A stretch of 23,492 bases of DNA from JBDGYE01 sp039584255 (GTDB lineage Bacteria > Gemmatimonadota > Gemmatimonadetes > Palauibacterales > Palauibacteraceae). Location: assembly GCA_039584255.1 (NCBI GenBank), contig JBDGYE010000049.1, positions 1 to 23,492 on the forward strand. The letters run 5' to 3'. Positions 7,936-15,927 of the stretch are shown piece by piece. A model generated the notes under the pieces. It made no database searches and had not been told where the DNA came from. It was given only the letters and a program-made list of their open reading frames with translations. The translations under genes were made by a program, and so were the position numbers. Position 1 is the stretch's first letter. Each line of letters begins with the position of its first letter.

Positions 7936-8589
7936 TCACCAACCCTCCTCGCCGACCAGGGGGACGAAACGCGCATTGTCCACGGTCTCCTCAACCAGTC
8001 CATCTGCGGTCCGAACGACACGGAGCAACCGCTGGTCCCCTTTCTCTCCCACCGGGATGATCAGCCTTCCTCCGAGCGCCAGTTGCTCTGCCAGCGCCTC
8101 GGGAACCTTGGGGGCCGCAGCCCCGACCAGAATGACGTCGTAAGGTGCATGCTCGGGCCACCCGGAACTCCCGTCACCCACCCACAGCGTAACGTTCGAG
8201 GCGCTGACGGCCTCGAGCCGATCTCGCGCCTGCCGGCCGAGCTCGGCCACCGCCTCAACCGAGTAGACCTCACGGGCCAGCGCCGCCAGCAGTGCCGTCT
8301 GGAAGCCCGACCCGGTACCGATCTCGAGCACCCTTTCGGTTCCCTCCAGCTCAGCCAGTGTAAGATGAATGGCGTGCACCCCCGGACGCGAGATCGTTTG
8401 CCCGTGCCCGATCGGAAGCGCGGCATCCTCATACGCCCGGTGCCGGATGACGTCGGGCACGAACATGTGACGCGGAACGGTATCGAACGCGTGGAGCACC
8501 GCGAGTTCATCGATTCCGGAAGCACGCAGCCCCTCGACGAGACGCCTCCGGTCCCTTTTGTACGCGGCTCCTACGTTCCCAGAGTCCAA
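7936..8589 (-). CDS. pcm: Protein-L-isoaspartate O-methyltransferase
   Basis: A 217-aa SAM enzyme that methylates L-isoaspartyl residues in damaged proteins and starts their repair; the E. coli protein is 208 aa. The PCMT-specific QTISRPG lies at 64-70 and motif I, VLEIGTGSGFQTALL, at about 87-101. The acidic residue of strand beta2 is in YSVEAV (109-114). GDGSSGW (138-144) and YDVILVGAAAP (150-160) complete the family pattern. The start is a TTG at 8589 with GAGG seven bases upstream. It overlaps the end of surE by 19 nt, and no later GTG/ATG precedes the conserved region. surE-pcm is a common pair in many bacteria, combining nucleotide and protein damage or stress functions. Confidence 0.93.
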   Translation of the reverse strand: MDSGNVGAAYKRDRRRLVEGLRASGIDELAVLHAFDTVPRHMFVPDVIRHRAYEDAALPIGHGQTISRPGVHAIHLTLAELEGTERVLEIGTGSGFQTALLAALAREVYSVEAVAELGRQARDRLEAVSASNVTLWVGDGSSGWPEHAPYDVILVGAAAPKVPEALAEQLALGGRLIIPVGEKGDQRLLRVVRTADGLVEETVDNARFVPLVGEEGW

Positions 8590-9380
8590 GAGCGAACCTC
8601 GTTGATGAGACGGTAGTTAGTCAGATCCAGATGCAGAGGCGTGATGGATATATACCCTGCCTTAACTGCGCGGAAGTCCGAATCATCACGCCCCGACCAA
8701 CTCGAGACACCGCCGCCGATCCAGTAGTACTCACGACCAGCGGGGTCCTCCCGGCGCGTCAGCGAGTCGGAATAGACGCGCCTTCCCAACGTCGTTACCC
8801 GAATTCCCTTCAGCTCCTCGGCCGGGATGTCGGGGACGTTGATGTTGAAGAACGTCTCCTCGGGAAAGTCGGACTGGTGCACCAGTGAGTTCAGCAGGTC
8901 GATTAGCACGCGGGTGTATCCGGCCAGCCTCTCGTCGCCCCGACTGGCGTAGGACACCGCGATTGCCCGGATGCCCAGGATCGTGCCCTCCATGGCGGCT
9001 GCCACTGTACCCGAGTAAAGCACGTCCTCTCCCATATTGGGACCGTGGTTGATGCCTGAGAAGATGAAGTCGGGCACCTCGGCGAGGAGCCCGTTCACCG
9101 CGATGAGGACGCAGTCGGTAGGAGTTCCGTCGATGACGTGACGTCCCTCGGCGGTTCGGGTCACTCGCACTGGGCGATGAACGGTGAGCGAGTGGCTACT
9201 GGCGCTCTGCTGTCTGTCTGGCGCCACGACGTCCACGTCGCCGATGGCCAAAGCCACCTCAGCGAGAATCTGGAGCCCCGTCGCGTGAATGCCGTCGTCG
9301 TTTGTGCAGAGGATACGCGGCCGCCAGGCGGCTCCGGTTGCCGGCTCCGCCGCAGCATCGCCCCCTGCGGCGTGGGTCAT
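8571..9380 (-). CDS. surE: 5'/3'-nucleotidase SurE
   Basis: A 269-aa metal-dependent survival phosphatase acting on nucleoside 5'- and 3'-monophosphates in the cytoplasm. The metal ligands of the family are all visible: D28 and D29 in CTNDDGIHA, S59 in APDRQQSASSHS, and N111 in FSGINHGPNMG. The downstream YSGTVAAAMEG (122-131) is also diagnostic. About 20 Ala/Gly-rich residues precede the first strand, slightly more than is usual, but ATG at 9380 overlaps the previous stop by 4 nt (ATGA) and is a convincing coupled start. Its 3' end overlaps pcm by 19 nt. Confidence 0.95.
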   Translation of the reverse strand: MTHAAGGDAAAEPATGAAWRPRILCTNDDGIHATGLQILAEVALAIGDVDVVAPDRQQSASSHSLTVHRPVRVTRTAEGRHVIDGTPTDCVLIAVNGLLAEVPDFIFSGINHGPNMGEDVLYSGTVAAAMEGTILGIRAIAVSYASRGDERLAGYTRVLIDLLNSLVHQSDFPEETFFNINVPDIPAEELKGIRVTTLGRRVYSDSLTRREDPAGREYYWIGGGVSSWSGRDDSDFRAVKAGYISITPLHLDLTNYRLINEVRSWTLGT

Positions 9381-9733
9381 CCGTCCACGGCGAGAAGATC
9401 AACCAGGGCGTCCGCTTCACGCCGGAGGTCTCGAACCGTCTCCGCTTCCCATGCGATTCGGGAGGCCCGGGCCAGCTTCCCTTCCTTCCGCAGCTGGTCC
9501 AGTTTGTGGCGCGCCCCTTCGATCGTGTATTTCTCGGCGTAGAGGAGGTGGCGCAGCAGGTGCACGAGTTTGATTTCCTTCCGCCGGTAGACACGGTTCC
9601 CGGCCCTGTTCTTGGCCGGCCGCAGCGCGGGAAACTGGGTCTCCCAGTAGCGGAGGACGTGAGGCTTCAGTCCGGTCAGCTCGCAAACCTCGCCGATCGA
9701 GTAGTACTCCTTGGCGGCGATCCGGTCTTCCAC
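9377..9733 (-). CDS. MerR-type transcriptional regulator
   Basis: A 118-aa protein with an N-terminal winged helix-turn-helix of the MerR family: YYSIGEVCELTGLKPHVLRYWE (about residues 10-31) covers the HTH, and NRVYRRKEI (46-54) the wing. A helical tail follows that would form the dimerising coiled coil. There is no extended C-terminal ligand domain and no cysteine cluster for metal sensing, so it looks like the short regulators found in housekeeping operons rather than a metal or drug sensor. The start is GTG at 9733 with GAG just upstream. It sits 6 nt after gpsA and overlaps surE by 4 nt. Its target is unknown; an AT-rich palindrome and a promoter with near-ideal spacing are present in the window but nothing links them to it. 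Confidence 0.85.
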   Translation of the reverse strand: MEDRIAAKEYYSIGEVCELTGLKPHVLRYWETQFPALRPAKNRAGNRVYRRKEIKLVHLLRHLLYAEKYTIEGARHKLDQLRKEGKLARASRIAWEAETVRDLRREADALVDLLAVDG

Positions 9734-9739
9734 GTGTTC

Positions 9740-10756
9740 TCAGCTCCAGCGTTCGGGCTTGGGCTCCCGCGACATCAGCGAGGCCAACGCCTGCCGCGGG
9801 TCTATGTCCTCGTAAAGTATCGAGTATACGGCCTCGACGATGGGCATTTCCACCCCCTCCAGACGCGACAGATCGCGGGCCGCCTTCGCAGTTCTCACCC
9901 CTTCCGCCACCGCCGTCATGCCTGCCAGAACGTCCTCCAGCTTCTGGCCCTTTCCCACCGCCAGGCCCACGTGCCGGTTGCGGCTCAGCTCCCCGGTACA
10001 CGTGAGAACAAGATCTCCCATGCCGGCCAGTCCGGCGAGGGTGGCCGAATCGCCGCCGAGCCTATCGGTCAGCCGTCCGATCTCGGCCAGGCCCCGGGTC
10101 ATCAGGGCCGCCCTGGCGTTCGTACCGAGCCCCAGACCGTCGCTGATTCCCGCCGCTAGGGCTATCACGTTCTTCAGGGATCCTCCCAACTCGGTCCCGA
10201 CGATGTCGGACTGGGTATAGAGGCGAAAATGCTCGTTCTGGAACAGCCCCTGAACGGCGAGCGCGTTGCGTTCGCTGCGGGACGCCAGCGCCACGGCCGT
10301 GGGGAGACGCCGAGCGAGCTCGGCGGCGAAGCTGGGACCCGAAAGGACGACACAGCTGCCAGCCACCTCGTCTCCCAGAACGTCTACGAGAACCTGGCTC
10401 ATCCGGAGGTCCGTCTCGATCTCCAGCCCCTTGGAGGCGCTCACAATCACCGGCGCCTCGTCACCGAGGAACGCGCGGGCCTGCTCCATGACCGCGCGTA
10501 CGACGTGCGACGGACTCACGGACACAATGACCTCCGCCCCGGTTACGGACTCCCCGATGTCTCCCGTGGCTCGAAGAGAGGGTGTGACTTCGACGCCGGG
10601 CAGGTACTTCTCGTTCCGGGAATGTTCGTTGATGTTGCCGGCCACCTCCGGCTCAAAGGCCCACAGCGAGACCGTGTGGCCGTTGCGTGCGAGTACGTCG
10701 GCGAGCGCGGTTCCCCAGCTGCCCGCTCCGAGGACGGCGACCCTTTGGGTGGTCAC
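9740..10756 (-). CDS. gpsA: Glycerol-3-phosphate dehydrogenase [NAD(P)+]
   Basis: A 338-aa cytoplasmic enzyme that reduces dihydroxyacetone phosphate to sn-glycerol 3-phosphate, the backbone for phospholipids. The dinucleotide-binding loop is LGAGSWGTALA (9-19). Catalytic lysines are K109 in SASKGLE and K195 in GGSLKNV. LSGPSFAAEL (138-147), GTNARAALMTRGL (211-223) and GLAGMGDLVLTC (242-253) are family blocks. Length is typical. GTG at 10756 overlaps the stop of plsY by 4 nt (GTGA), which suggests that the two are translated together. The neighbouring PlsY acylates the product of this reaction. Confidence 0.96.
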   Translation of the reverse strand: MTTQRVAVLGAGSWGTALADVLARNGHTVSLWAFEPEVAGNINEHSRNEKYLPGVEVTPSLRATGDIGESVTGAEVIVSVSPSHVVRAVMEQARAFLGDEAPVIVSASKGLEIETDLRMSQVLVDVLGDEVAGSCVVLSGPSFAAELARRLPTAVALASRSERNALAVQGLFQNEHFRLYTQSDIVGTELGGSLKNVIALAAGISDGLGLGTNARAALMTRGLAEIGRLTDRLGGDSATLAGLAGMGDLVLTCTGELSRNRHVGLAVGKGQKLEDVLAGMTAVAEGVRTAKAARDLSRLEGVEMPIVEAVYSILYEDIDPRQALASLMSREPKPERWS

Positions 10757-11382
10757 GATTCTCCTTTCGCCGGGGTGTCGCCGGGAACCGTTCGGGACCG
10801 GCCGAACCTGTTCTCCTCTCCCCGTCGGAGACGGCGCAGGTTATCCCGATGCGTCCACCATACGAACGCGGCCACCGCGGCGCAGAAGACGACCGTCGAA
10901 CCCGGAGCATCGGTGGCCCACGCCACCACCGGAACCACCGTCGCCGCGGCCAGCGACGCCAGCGAAACGATGCGGGTGATGGACACGACTCCGATCCACA
11001 CGAGAAGGGCGACGATCGCGGCGAGCGGCGCCAGAGCCAGCAGGACACCTGCCCCTGTCGCCACGCCCTTGCCTCCGCGCAAGCGCAAGAAGATCGACCA
11101 GACATGTCCGGCGATAGCGAGTAGCCCATACAGAAGGGCCAGTTCCTGGACCGCCGAGCCGTCCCAACCCGGGAACAGGGCTGTCGGAACGTAGCCCTTG
11201 GCCACGTCGACCATGACAACTGGCGCAGCGGCCCGGGCTCCCAGTACTCGGTAGGCGTTGGTTCCGCCCAGATTTCCGCTTCCGTGCATCCGGAGGTCGA
11301 CGCCGTACAGCCGGGCCACCAGGTAGCTGGTCGGCAAAGAGCCCAACGCATAGGCGGCCACAGCGTAGAGCCACACCATCAC
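10753..11382 (-). CDS. plsY: Acyl-phosphate:glycerol-3-phosphate acyltransferase
   Basis: A 209-aa inner-membrane enzyme that transfers an acyl group from acyl phosphate to glycerol 3-phosphate, giving lysophosphatidic acid. The three PlsY motifs are present: GSLPTSY (14-20), GSGNLGGTN (34-42, where GSGNxGATN is usual) and RGGKGVATG (102-110). Hydrophobic segments fit the usual five-pass layout, and the C-terminus has HRDNLRRLRRGEENRFG. The start is GTG at 11382 with GGAGG eight bases upstream; an ATG directly after it at 11379 is equally possible. It lies 31 nt downstream of der and is coupled to gpsA. An acyl-phosphate-producing PlsX is expected elsewhere on the chromosome. Confidence 0.95.
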   Translation of the reverse strand: MMVWLYAVAAYALGSLPTSYLVARLYGVDLRMHGSGNLGGTNAYRVLGARAAAPVVMVDVAKGYVPTALFPGWDGSAVQELALLYGLLAIAGHVWSIFLRLRGGKGVATGAGVLLALAPLAAIVALLVWIGVVSITRIVSLASLAAATVVPVVAWATDAPGSTVVFCAAVAAFVWWTHRDNLRRLRRGEENRFGRSRTVPGDTPAKGES

Positions 11383-11413
11383 GGTGCTCGCCTCCGTTTC
11401 CTGTCCAAGGGCG

Positions 11414-12787
11414 TCACGATTGCGCCTCGCCTCGCTTGCGCACCCGAATTCGCAGCGGAGAACCCTCGAAGCTCCAGGCCCTTCGGAAGCCGTTCGAGAG
11501 ATACCGCAGGTATGATGTCCGGAGCTCCTTCGGCCGGTTGGCCCACACGACGAACAGTGGCGGCGAGGCGGCTACCTGGCTGCCATAGTAAATGCGCACG
11601 TCGCCGCGGCCTCCCTGCGGTGGCTGCGTGCGCGCCAGAAGCGCGCCGAGCACCTGGTTCACCTCGGCGGTCGGAATCCGCCTGGCGCGCTCGTCGCGCA
11701 CGGTCCTGGCAATCTCCAGTACCCGTCGAACCCGCTTTCCCGACAGTGCCGAAGTCGTGACGATCGGGACCCAGCGAAGGTACGGTGCCCGCTCCCGGAG
11801 CTCCTTCTCGAACCGGGCCAGCACGGCCGCCCCCCGATCCTCGATAAGGTCCCACTTGTTGGCGACCAGGACCAGCCCGCAACCTTGCTTCCACGCCTCC
11901 TCGCCGATGCGAAAGTCCTGGTTCGTCACGCCGGCATCTGAATCCACGATGAGGAGACATACGTCGGCGCGCCGCATGGCGCCGGCGGCCCGCAAACGGC
12001 TGTAGAACTCGATCTCGTCGTCGACCCTTGACCTCCGCCTCAGGCCCGCCGTGTCGATCAGGCAGACGCGCTCCTCCTCGAACTCCAGGTACGTGTCGAT
12101 GGCGTCGCGGGTGGTTCCGGCCTCCTCGTGAACCAGGACCCGCTCCTCGCCCAGAAGCCGGTTGACGAACCTGGACTTGCCGACGTTGGGCTTGCCGATG
12201 ACCGCCAGGCGAAGGTCTACGGGCCTCCCCTCGGCCTCCACGGCCTCCGGCGGCAGCGCCTCGACGACCCGGTCCAGGAGATCTCCGCTTCCCTTTCCGG
12301 AGAGGGCCGAGACCGGAATCGGCTCGCCGAGTCCGAGCGAGTGAAACTCGTGCTGGGCGGTGGCCCGACCTGGCTCGTCGAGCTTGTTCACGGCCAGCAC
12401 GACGGGGCGCCCGGCCCGACGCAGGAGGTCGGCCACGTGCTCGTCGATGGGGTGCGCCCCCTCCTGCCCGTCCACCACCAGGAGGATCAGGTCCGCGTGG
12501 CCCATTGCGGTTAGGACCTGCTCCTTCACCTCCCGATCCAGGGTTCGCTCGCCGGGCGACTCCAGGATTCCGCCGGTGTCGGCAAGCAGAAACGAGCGAC
12601 CGCTCCAGTCGGCCTCGGCGAACTGCCGGTCGCGGGTCACACCGGACCGCTCCGCCACGATCGCGATCCGCTGGCCCACGATGCGGTTGAACAGCGTCGA
12701 CTTGCCCACGTTGGGCCGTCCCACGATGGCGACGGTCGGCAGTGCTACGCCGCGCGTAGTACGTCTGTCACGTGTTCGGACGGACAT
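11414..12787 (-). CDS. der: Ribosome-associated GTPase Der (EngA)
   Basis: A 457-aa tandem-GTPase needed for maturation of the 50S ribosomal subunit. G domain 1 has GRPNVGKST (23-31), DTGG (70-73) and NKLD (134-137). G domain 2 has GKPNVGKSR (198-206), DTAG (245-248) and NKWD (310-313). The C-terminal KH-like domain (about 370-450) ends with EGSPLRIRVRKR. In the second P-loop an Arg follows GKS where Ser or Thr is more common, but the nucleotide-contacting GKS is intact. ATG at 12787 is the only standard start before the first P-loop, and it makes the gene overlap the upstream DUF512 gene by 43 nt. The Shine-Dalgarno at that start is weak. Confidence 0.96.
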   Translation of the reverse strand: MSVRTRDRRTTRGVALPTVAIVGRPNVGKSTLFNRIVGQRIAIVAERSGVTRDRQFAEADWSGRSFLLADTGGILESPGERTLDREVKEQVLTAMGHADLILLVVDGQEGAHPIDEHVADLLRRAGRPVVLAVNKLDEPGRATAQHEFHSLGLGEPIPVSALSGKGSGDLLDRVVEALPPEAVEAEGRPVDLRLAVIGKPNVGKSRFVNRLLGEERVLVHEEAGTTRDAIDTYLEFEEERVCLIDTAGLRRRSRVDDEIEFYSRLRAAGAMRRADVCLLIVDSDAGVTNQDFRIGEEAWKQGCGLVLVANKWDLIEDRGAAVLARFEKELRERAPYLRWVPIVTTSALSGKRVRRVLEIARTVRDERARRIPTAEVNQVLGALLARTQPPQGGRGDVRIYYGSQVAASPPLFVVWANRPKELRTSYLRYLSNGFRRAWSFEGSPLRIRVRKRGEAQS

Positions 12788-14022
12788 ATCTTCAGGTCCG
12801 GAAAGGCCTCCCGTAACTCGGCCAGGCTGATATCGTCGAGGAATAGCTCACCGTCGTTGAGTGCCGAACGGCTGAAGAGGGCCATGTCGTAGCTGGCGTA
12901 TGCTGCTAGAGCGCGTAGATGGTCGGCTCCGCTCAGCAGGCCGGCTGTCGTTACCAGGGGACCGTAGAGAGTGTTGGCCACGGGTACGGTGTCGATCAGG
13001 GCTCCGGAGGAGGCCGCGATACGGGAGGCGAGTTCGCCCAGGTGGTCCGCCATGGAAGTGCCCGTGACGAGCACGATCCGCTGACCGGCAAGCGAAGGCA
13101 GGCCGTCCAGGTCGCGGCGCACCAGATCCCGCAGCGTCGAGATCGCTCCTACTCCGTTGGCAACCAGATCGCGGTCGTCGAAGTAGGCCGCGCCCGGAGC
13201 CGCGACGCCGGCCTGCAGGAAGAGCTCGTCGGCCGCATAGCACCAGCCCGCTCCTCGCTCTTCCAACGCCCGACGTCGCACCGATTCGATTCGCTCCAGG
13301 GCGTCCCGGCACTCGGGCTCGGTCAGCTGGCGCACGCCCCGATCATCGTTGTAGGCGGTCAGTCCCACCGGAACGACCGAGAGGGAGAGAACCGAGTCGC
13401 CGCGTTTCCATAGGTCGTCGATCGTTCGCTGGAGGACCGGGCCGTCGTTGATCCCCGGGCAGAGGACGACCTGCGCATGCACCTGAATCCGACCATCCGC
13501 CAGCCTGTCTAGGTGGGCTGAAATGTCCGCGGACCTGGGGTTTCGAAGCATGGCCAGGCGAGCGGCGGGGTCGGTGGCGTGGACGCTCACGTACAAGGGT
13601 GACAGGCGCTGCTCGAAGATGCGCTGCCACTCGTCCTCGCGGAGGTTGGTCAACGTCACATAGTGCCCGAACATGAAAGAGAGCCGGTAGTCGTCATCCT
13701 TGACATAAAGGGCCGCCCTGAGCTTGTTGACCTTCGGGTTGCCTTTGACGAAGCAGAACGGACAGGCGTTCGTGCAGCGACGCACCTTGTCCGGCTCCGG
13801 GACTATGCCGAGCGACTCCCCCGGGTCCTTCTCGATCTCGTACTCGACAGCATCTCCGTTCGGCAGCACTGCGTCGAGCACGACCCTCTCGTCCGCCTCG
13901 TAGAAGGCGAGGTCAAGAGCGTCCCGAAGCTCGTGTCCATTCAATTGAAGCAGCAGAGTTCCCGGAGGGACGGTCAGATCGGCCCCAATCGAGTTCCTCC
14001 TGACGGTTTCGACCCGGACCAT
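12745..14022 (-). CDS. DUF512 protein: PDZ plus radical-SAM-like enzyme
   Basis: A 425-aa protein with an N-terminal PDZ-like segment (about residues 1-65), then an Fe-S type motif with C83, C87 and C90 (CTNACPFCF), that is C-x3-C-x2-C as in radical SAM enzymes. The adjacent block LYVKDDDYRLSFMFGHYVTLTNL (split around 105-127) is the signature of the DUF512 family. A later CYAADELFLQAG (261-272) corresponds to the conserved YxSDEFY region. The family is broad in bacteria but its reaction is not established. It often lies directly upstream of der, as here, and has been linked only by context to ribosome biogenesis (inference). ATG at 14022 has GAGGAG five bases upstream. The 3' end overlaps der by 43 nt. 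Confidence 0.88.
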   Translation of the reverse strand: MVRVETVRRNSIGADLTVPPGTLLLQLNGHELRDALDLAFYEADERVVLDAVLPNGDAVEYEIEKDPGESLGIVPEPDKVRRCTNACPFCFVKGNPKVNKLRAALYVKDDDYRLSFMFGHYVTLTNLREDEWQRIFEQRLSPLYVSVHATDPAARLAMLRNPRSADISAHLDRLADGRIQVHAQVVLCPGINDGPVLQRTIDDLWKRGDSVLSLSVVPVGLTAYNDDRGVRQLTEPECRDALERIESVRRRALEERGAGWCYAADELFLQAGVAAPGAAYFDDRDLVANGVGAISTLRDLVRRDLDGLPSLAGQRIVLVTGTSMADHLGELASRIAASSGALIDTVPVANTLYGPLVTTAGLLSGADHLRALAAYASYDMALFSRSALNDGELFLDDISLAELREAFPDLKICPSEHVTDVLRAA

Positions 14023-14043
14023 ACGGCTCCTCTGTCGTGCGTT

Positions 14044-14508
14044 TCAGCCGCCGGTGATGATGCCTTCTTCCTCGAGAAGGCGCTGCCCCTCGTCGTACTG
14101 GAACGGAGGAACGAGGACACGCACCACCGACAGCCCGCCGAACGAAACCACGTTGGCGCTGTCCTTCTGGGAGAGGACCTGCGCCTCGACGCCAGCGCTG
14201 AGCAATATATTCGCGACCATATCGGCGTCCAACTCGCCCGCCGTACGGTATACCTCCGCCCACCCCGAGATGATATTCACACTCTCGTGGTGCCCGCAGA
14301 GAGCGGCATACCGAGGACCGCGGCGGCACCGGGGGCAGAGGCGGGTGCCGCAGGCAACGCAAGCCTCCATGGCCACACGCCGCGGGTGCGCGCGGCATGG
14401 GGCAGCCCGGGCGAGGGTGCCGCACCAGGCGCACCGAGACAGGTCCGGCGAGCGCTTCCTGCCGCACTTCCGGCAGGTATGCTGATTGGCGGGATTGGGA
14501 ACGGGCAC
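14044..14508 (-). CDS. Zinc-ribbon/B-box-like protein with DUF2007-type domain
   Basis: A 154-aa protein with three visible parts. A first Cys4 ribbon uses C12, C15, C26 and C29 (CRKC...CAWC). A B-box-like cluster then uses C38, H41, C50, C53, C58, C61, C71 and H73/H74, the C-x2-H...C-x2-C...C-x2-C...C-x-H pattern often seen ahead of rhomboids and other membrane proteins in bacteria. From residue 83 there is a DUF2007-like domain (WAEVYRTAGELDADMVANILLS up to DEGQRLLEEEG), a ferredoxin-fold putative signalling or inhibitor domain. No membrane segment is present. Start GTG at 14508 has AAGGAG eight bases upstream. It lies 21 nt ahead of the DUF512 gene, so the two are likely co-expressed. No function is known; zinc binding is inferred from the cysteine spacing. 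Confidence 0.75.
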   Translation of the reverse strand: MPVPNPANQHTCRKCGRKRSPDLSRCAWCGTLARAAPCRAHPRRVAMEACVACGTRLCPRCRRGPRYAALCGHHESVNIISGWAEVYRTAGELDADMVANILLSAGVEAQVLSQKDSANVVSFGGLSVVRVLVPPFQYDEGQRLLEEEGIITGG

Positions 14509-14583
14509 GGGCGCTACTCCTTACCCGTGCCCGCCACGGAGGCTCTCAGGGACCGCAGGTCGCCTATGTCCTCTTGGCCGCCG

Positions 14584-15927
14584 TCAGCTGCCGGCGACGT
14601 GGTATCGGAAGCCGCGAACCGGTTGCTCCATCTGGACTTCCAGCTGAAACGCGGAGGCTTCGCCCTGCGCTGGAAGCGTAATGAGAAGCGGCTCCGTCAT
14701 TATGACGCCCCCGTCCTCGCCGATCACGTCCACGGGCACGCTCACCTCGGTTCCACCGTCCGCGGTCTTGTTGATCACCGTGCCCCCCAGCAGGTACGAG
14801 TTCTCGCCCCGGGGAGCCAACTGGATGCGGAGGAACTGGAAGGCGAGGCCATCACGCCGCTGCAGAATCGCCAGCGCGCCTTCCGGATCGTCCAGTTCCC
14901 GGCGGGCGTTGGCCAGCAGGTTGTAGTTGATGACTTCATATGGATATCGCTGGACCAGGGTGTCGGCTACCGGGACAAGGGCGTCGTACAACTCGGCCTG
15001 ATAATAGGTGTTGGCCAGGTTCTCCAGCGTCTCCTTGTTGTAGGGGTTCATAGCGTGCGCGCGCTGGAATGCCTCGGCCGCCGGCCCGAAGTTCTCTGCC
15101 CGGTAGAGCCCGATGCCTACCTGGGACCACTGGTGGAAGCTGAGGTCGTCCCGGGCTATCAGCTCGGTAAACATCTCTTCGGCTGCCTCCGTGTCCCCGG
15201 AGTCCATCAGGGCGATGGCGTAGTTGAGCCGCCCCAGGATGTCGTCCGGGTGGCTGGCGGCGTACTCGGAATAAATGGCCAGCGCCTCGTCGTCCTTGCC
15301 CTCAGCGCGATAAAGCTCCGCCAGATTGATGCTGGCGGCCCGGATCATGTCCTCGTCGCCACCGGCGAGCAGGGCCCGCTCGTAAAGCGTCACCGCCCGC
15401 TCGTTCTCCCCGCGGCCCTGATAGATTGAGGCCGCGTTGTTGAGCGAGCGGGCGTCCTCGTACACGACGTTCGCCTTTTCGAAGGCCTCGAGCGCCGCTG
15501 CCTCGTCACCGGCCTTGAGCTGGGTTATGCCTCGGTTGTACCAGGGCACCCAGGCGTTGAAGCGCATCTCGGCCACGTGGTCCGAGCACGCCGGCTCCAG
15601 CTCCACCAGTCGCGTGAGCATGGAATCCGCGCTAGCGAACTCGCGAAGGCCCAGATACGCCGTCGCCGCAAGGAGATACGAGCGGGGAAGGTCCGAATCC
15701 AGCTCGAACGACGCTTCGAGCTTCTCCAGCGCCCGCTGATACCGTACGTCGTCGGCGACGGGGTCGTCCGCGCGCGCGGCGTACGAGAGCTCAACGTCCG
15801 CGCCCCGCGTGAACTGGTTCCCGTCTTCCGCACACTCCTGCGCCAGCGCCGGAACCGACAGCGGCAGACTCAGGGCCGGGGAAAGGACCAGACTCACCAG
15901 GATGTACTTCGTGTGATTTCTAAGCAT
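14584..15927 (-). CDS. Secreted TPR-repeat protein
   Basis: A 447-aa protein with a clear Sec signal peptide: a basic start (MLRNHTK), a hydrophobic core to residue 25, and a likely signal peptidase I site after VPALA (AxA, residues 27-29). The mature part holds successive TPR units, for example in the region around YNRGITQLKAGDEAAALEAFEKA, SLNNAASIYQGRGENERAVTLYERA, INLAELYRAEGKDDEALAIY and TLENLANTYYQAELYDALVPV. The final 90 residues are beta-rich (GENSYLLGGTVINKTADGG through GFRYHVAGS) and resemble a small immunoglobulin-like domain. It probably acts in the periplasm as a protein-binding scaffold. A 222-bp gap upstream suggests its own promoter. No specific family name is recognised. Confidence 0.8.
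   Translation of the reverse strand: MLRNHTKYILVSLVLSPALSLPLSVPALAQECAEDGNQFTRGADVELSYAARADDPVADDVRYQRALEKLEASFELDSDLPRSYLLAATAYLGLREFASADSMLTRLVELEPACSDHVAEMRFNAWVPWYNRGITQLKAGDEAAALEAFEKANVVYEDARSLNNAASIYQGRGENERAVTLYERALLAGGDEDMIRAASINLAELYRAEGKDDEALAIYSEYAASHPDDILGRLNYAIALMDSGDTEAAEEMFTELIARDDLSFHQWSQVGIGLYRAENFGPAAEAFQRAHAMNPYNKETLENLANTYYQAELYDALVPVADTLVQRYPYEVINYNLLANARRELDDPEGALAILQRRDGLAFQFLRIQLAPRGENSYLLGGTVINKTADGGTEVSVPVDVIGEDGGVIMTEPLLITLPAQGEASAFQLEVQMEQPVRGFRYHVAGS

Noticed and set aside
7264..8616. A 450-codon open frame on the plus strand
   Set aside because: It is antisense to dedA and pcm, is charged and low in hydrophobic residues, and matches no family. The minus-strand genes carry full motif sets.
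13663..15429. A 588-codon open frame on the plus strand
   Set aside because: It lies opposite the DUF512, zinc-ribbon and TPR genes, has no recognisable domain and crosses three real genes. Long antisense frames are expected at this GC content.
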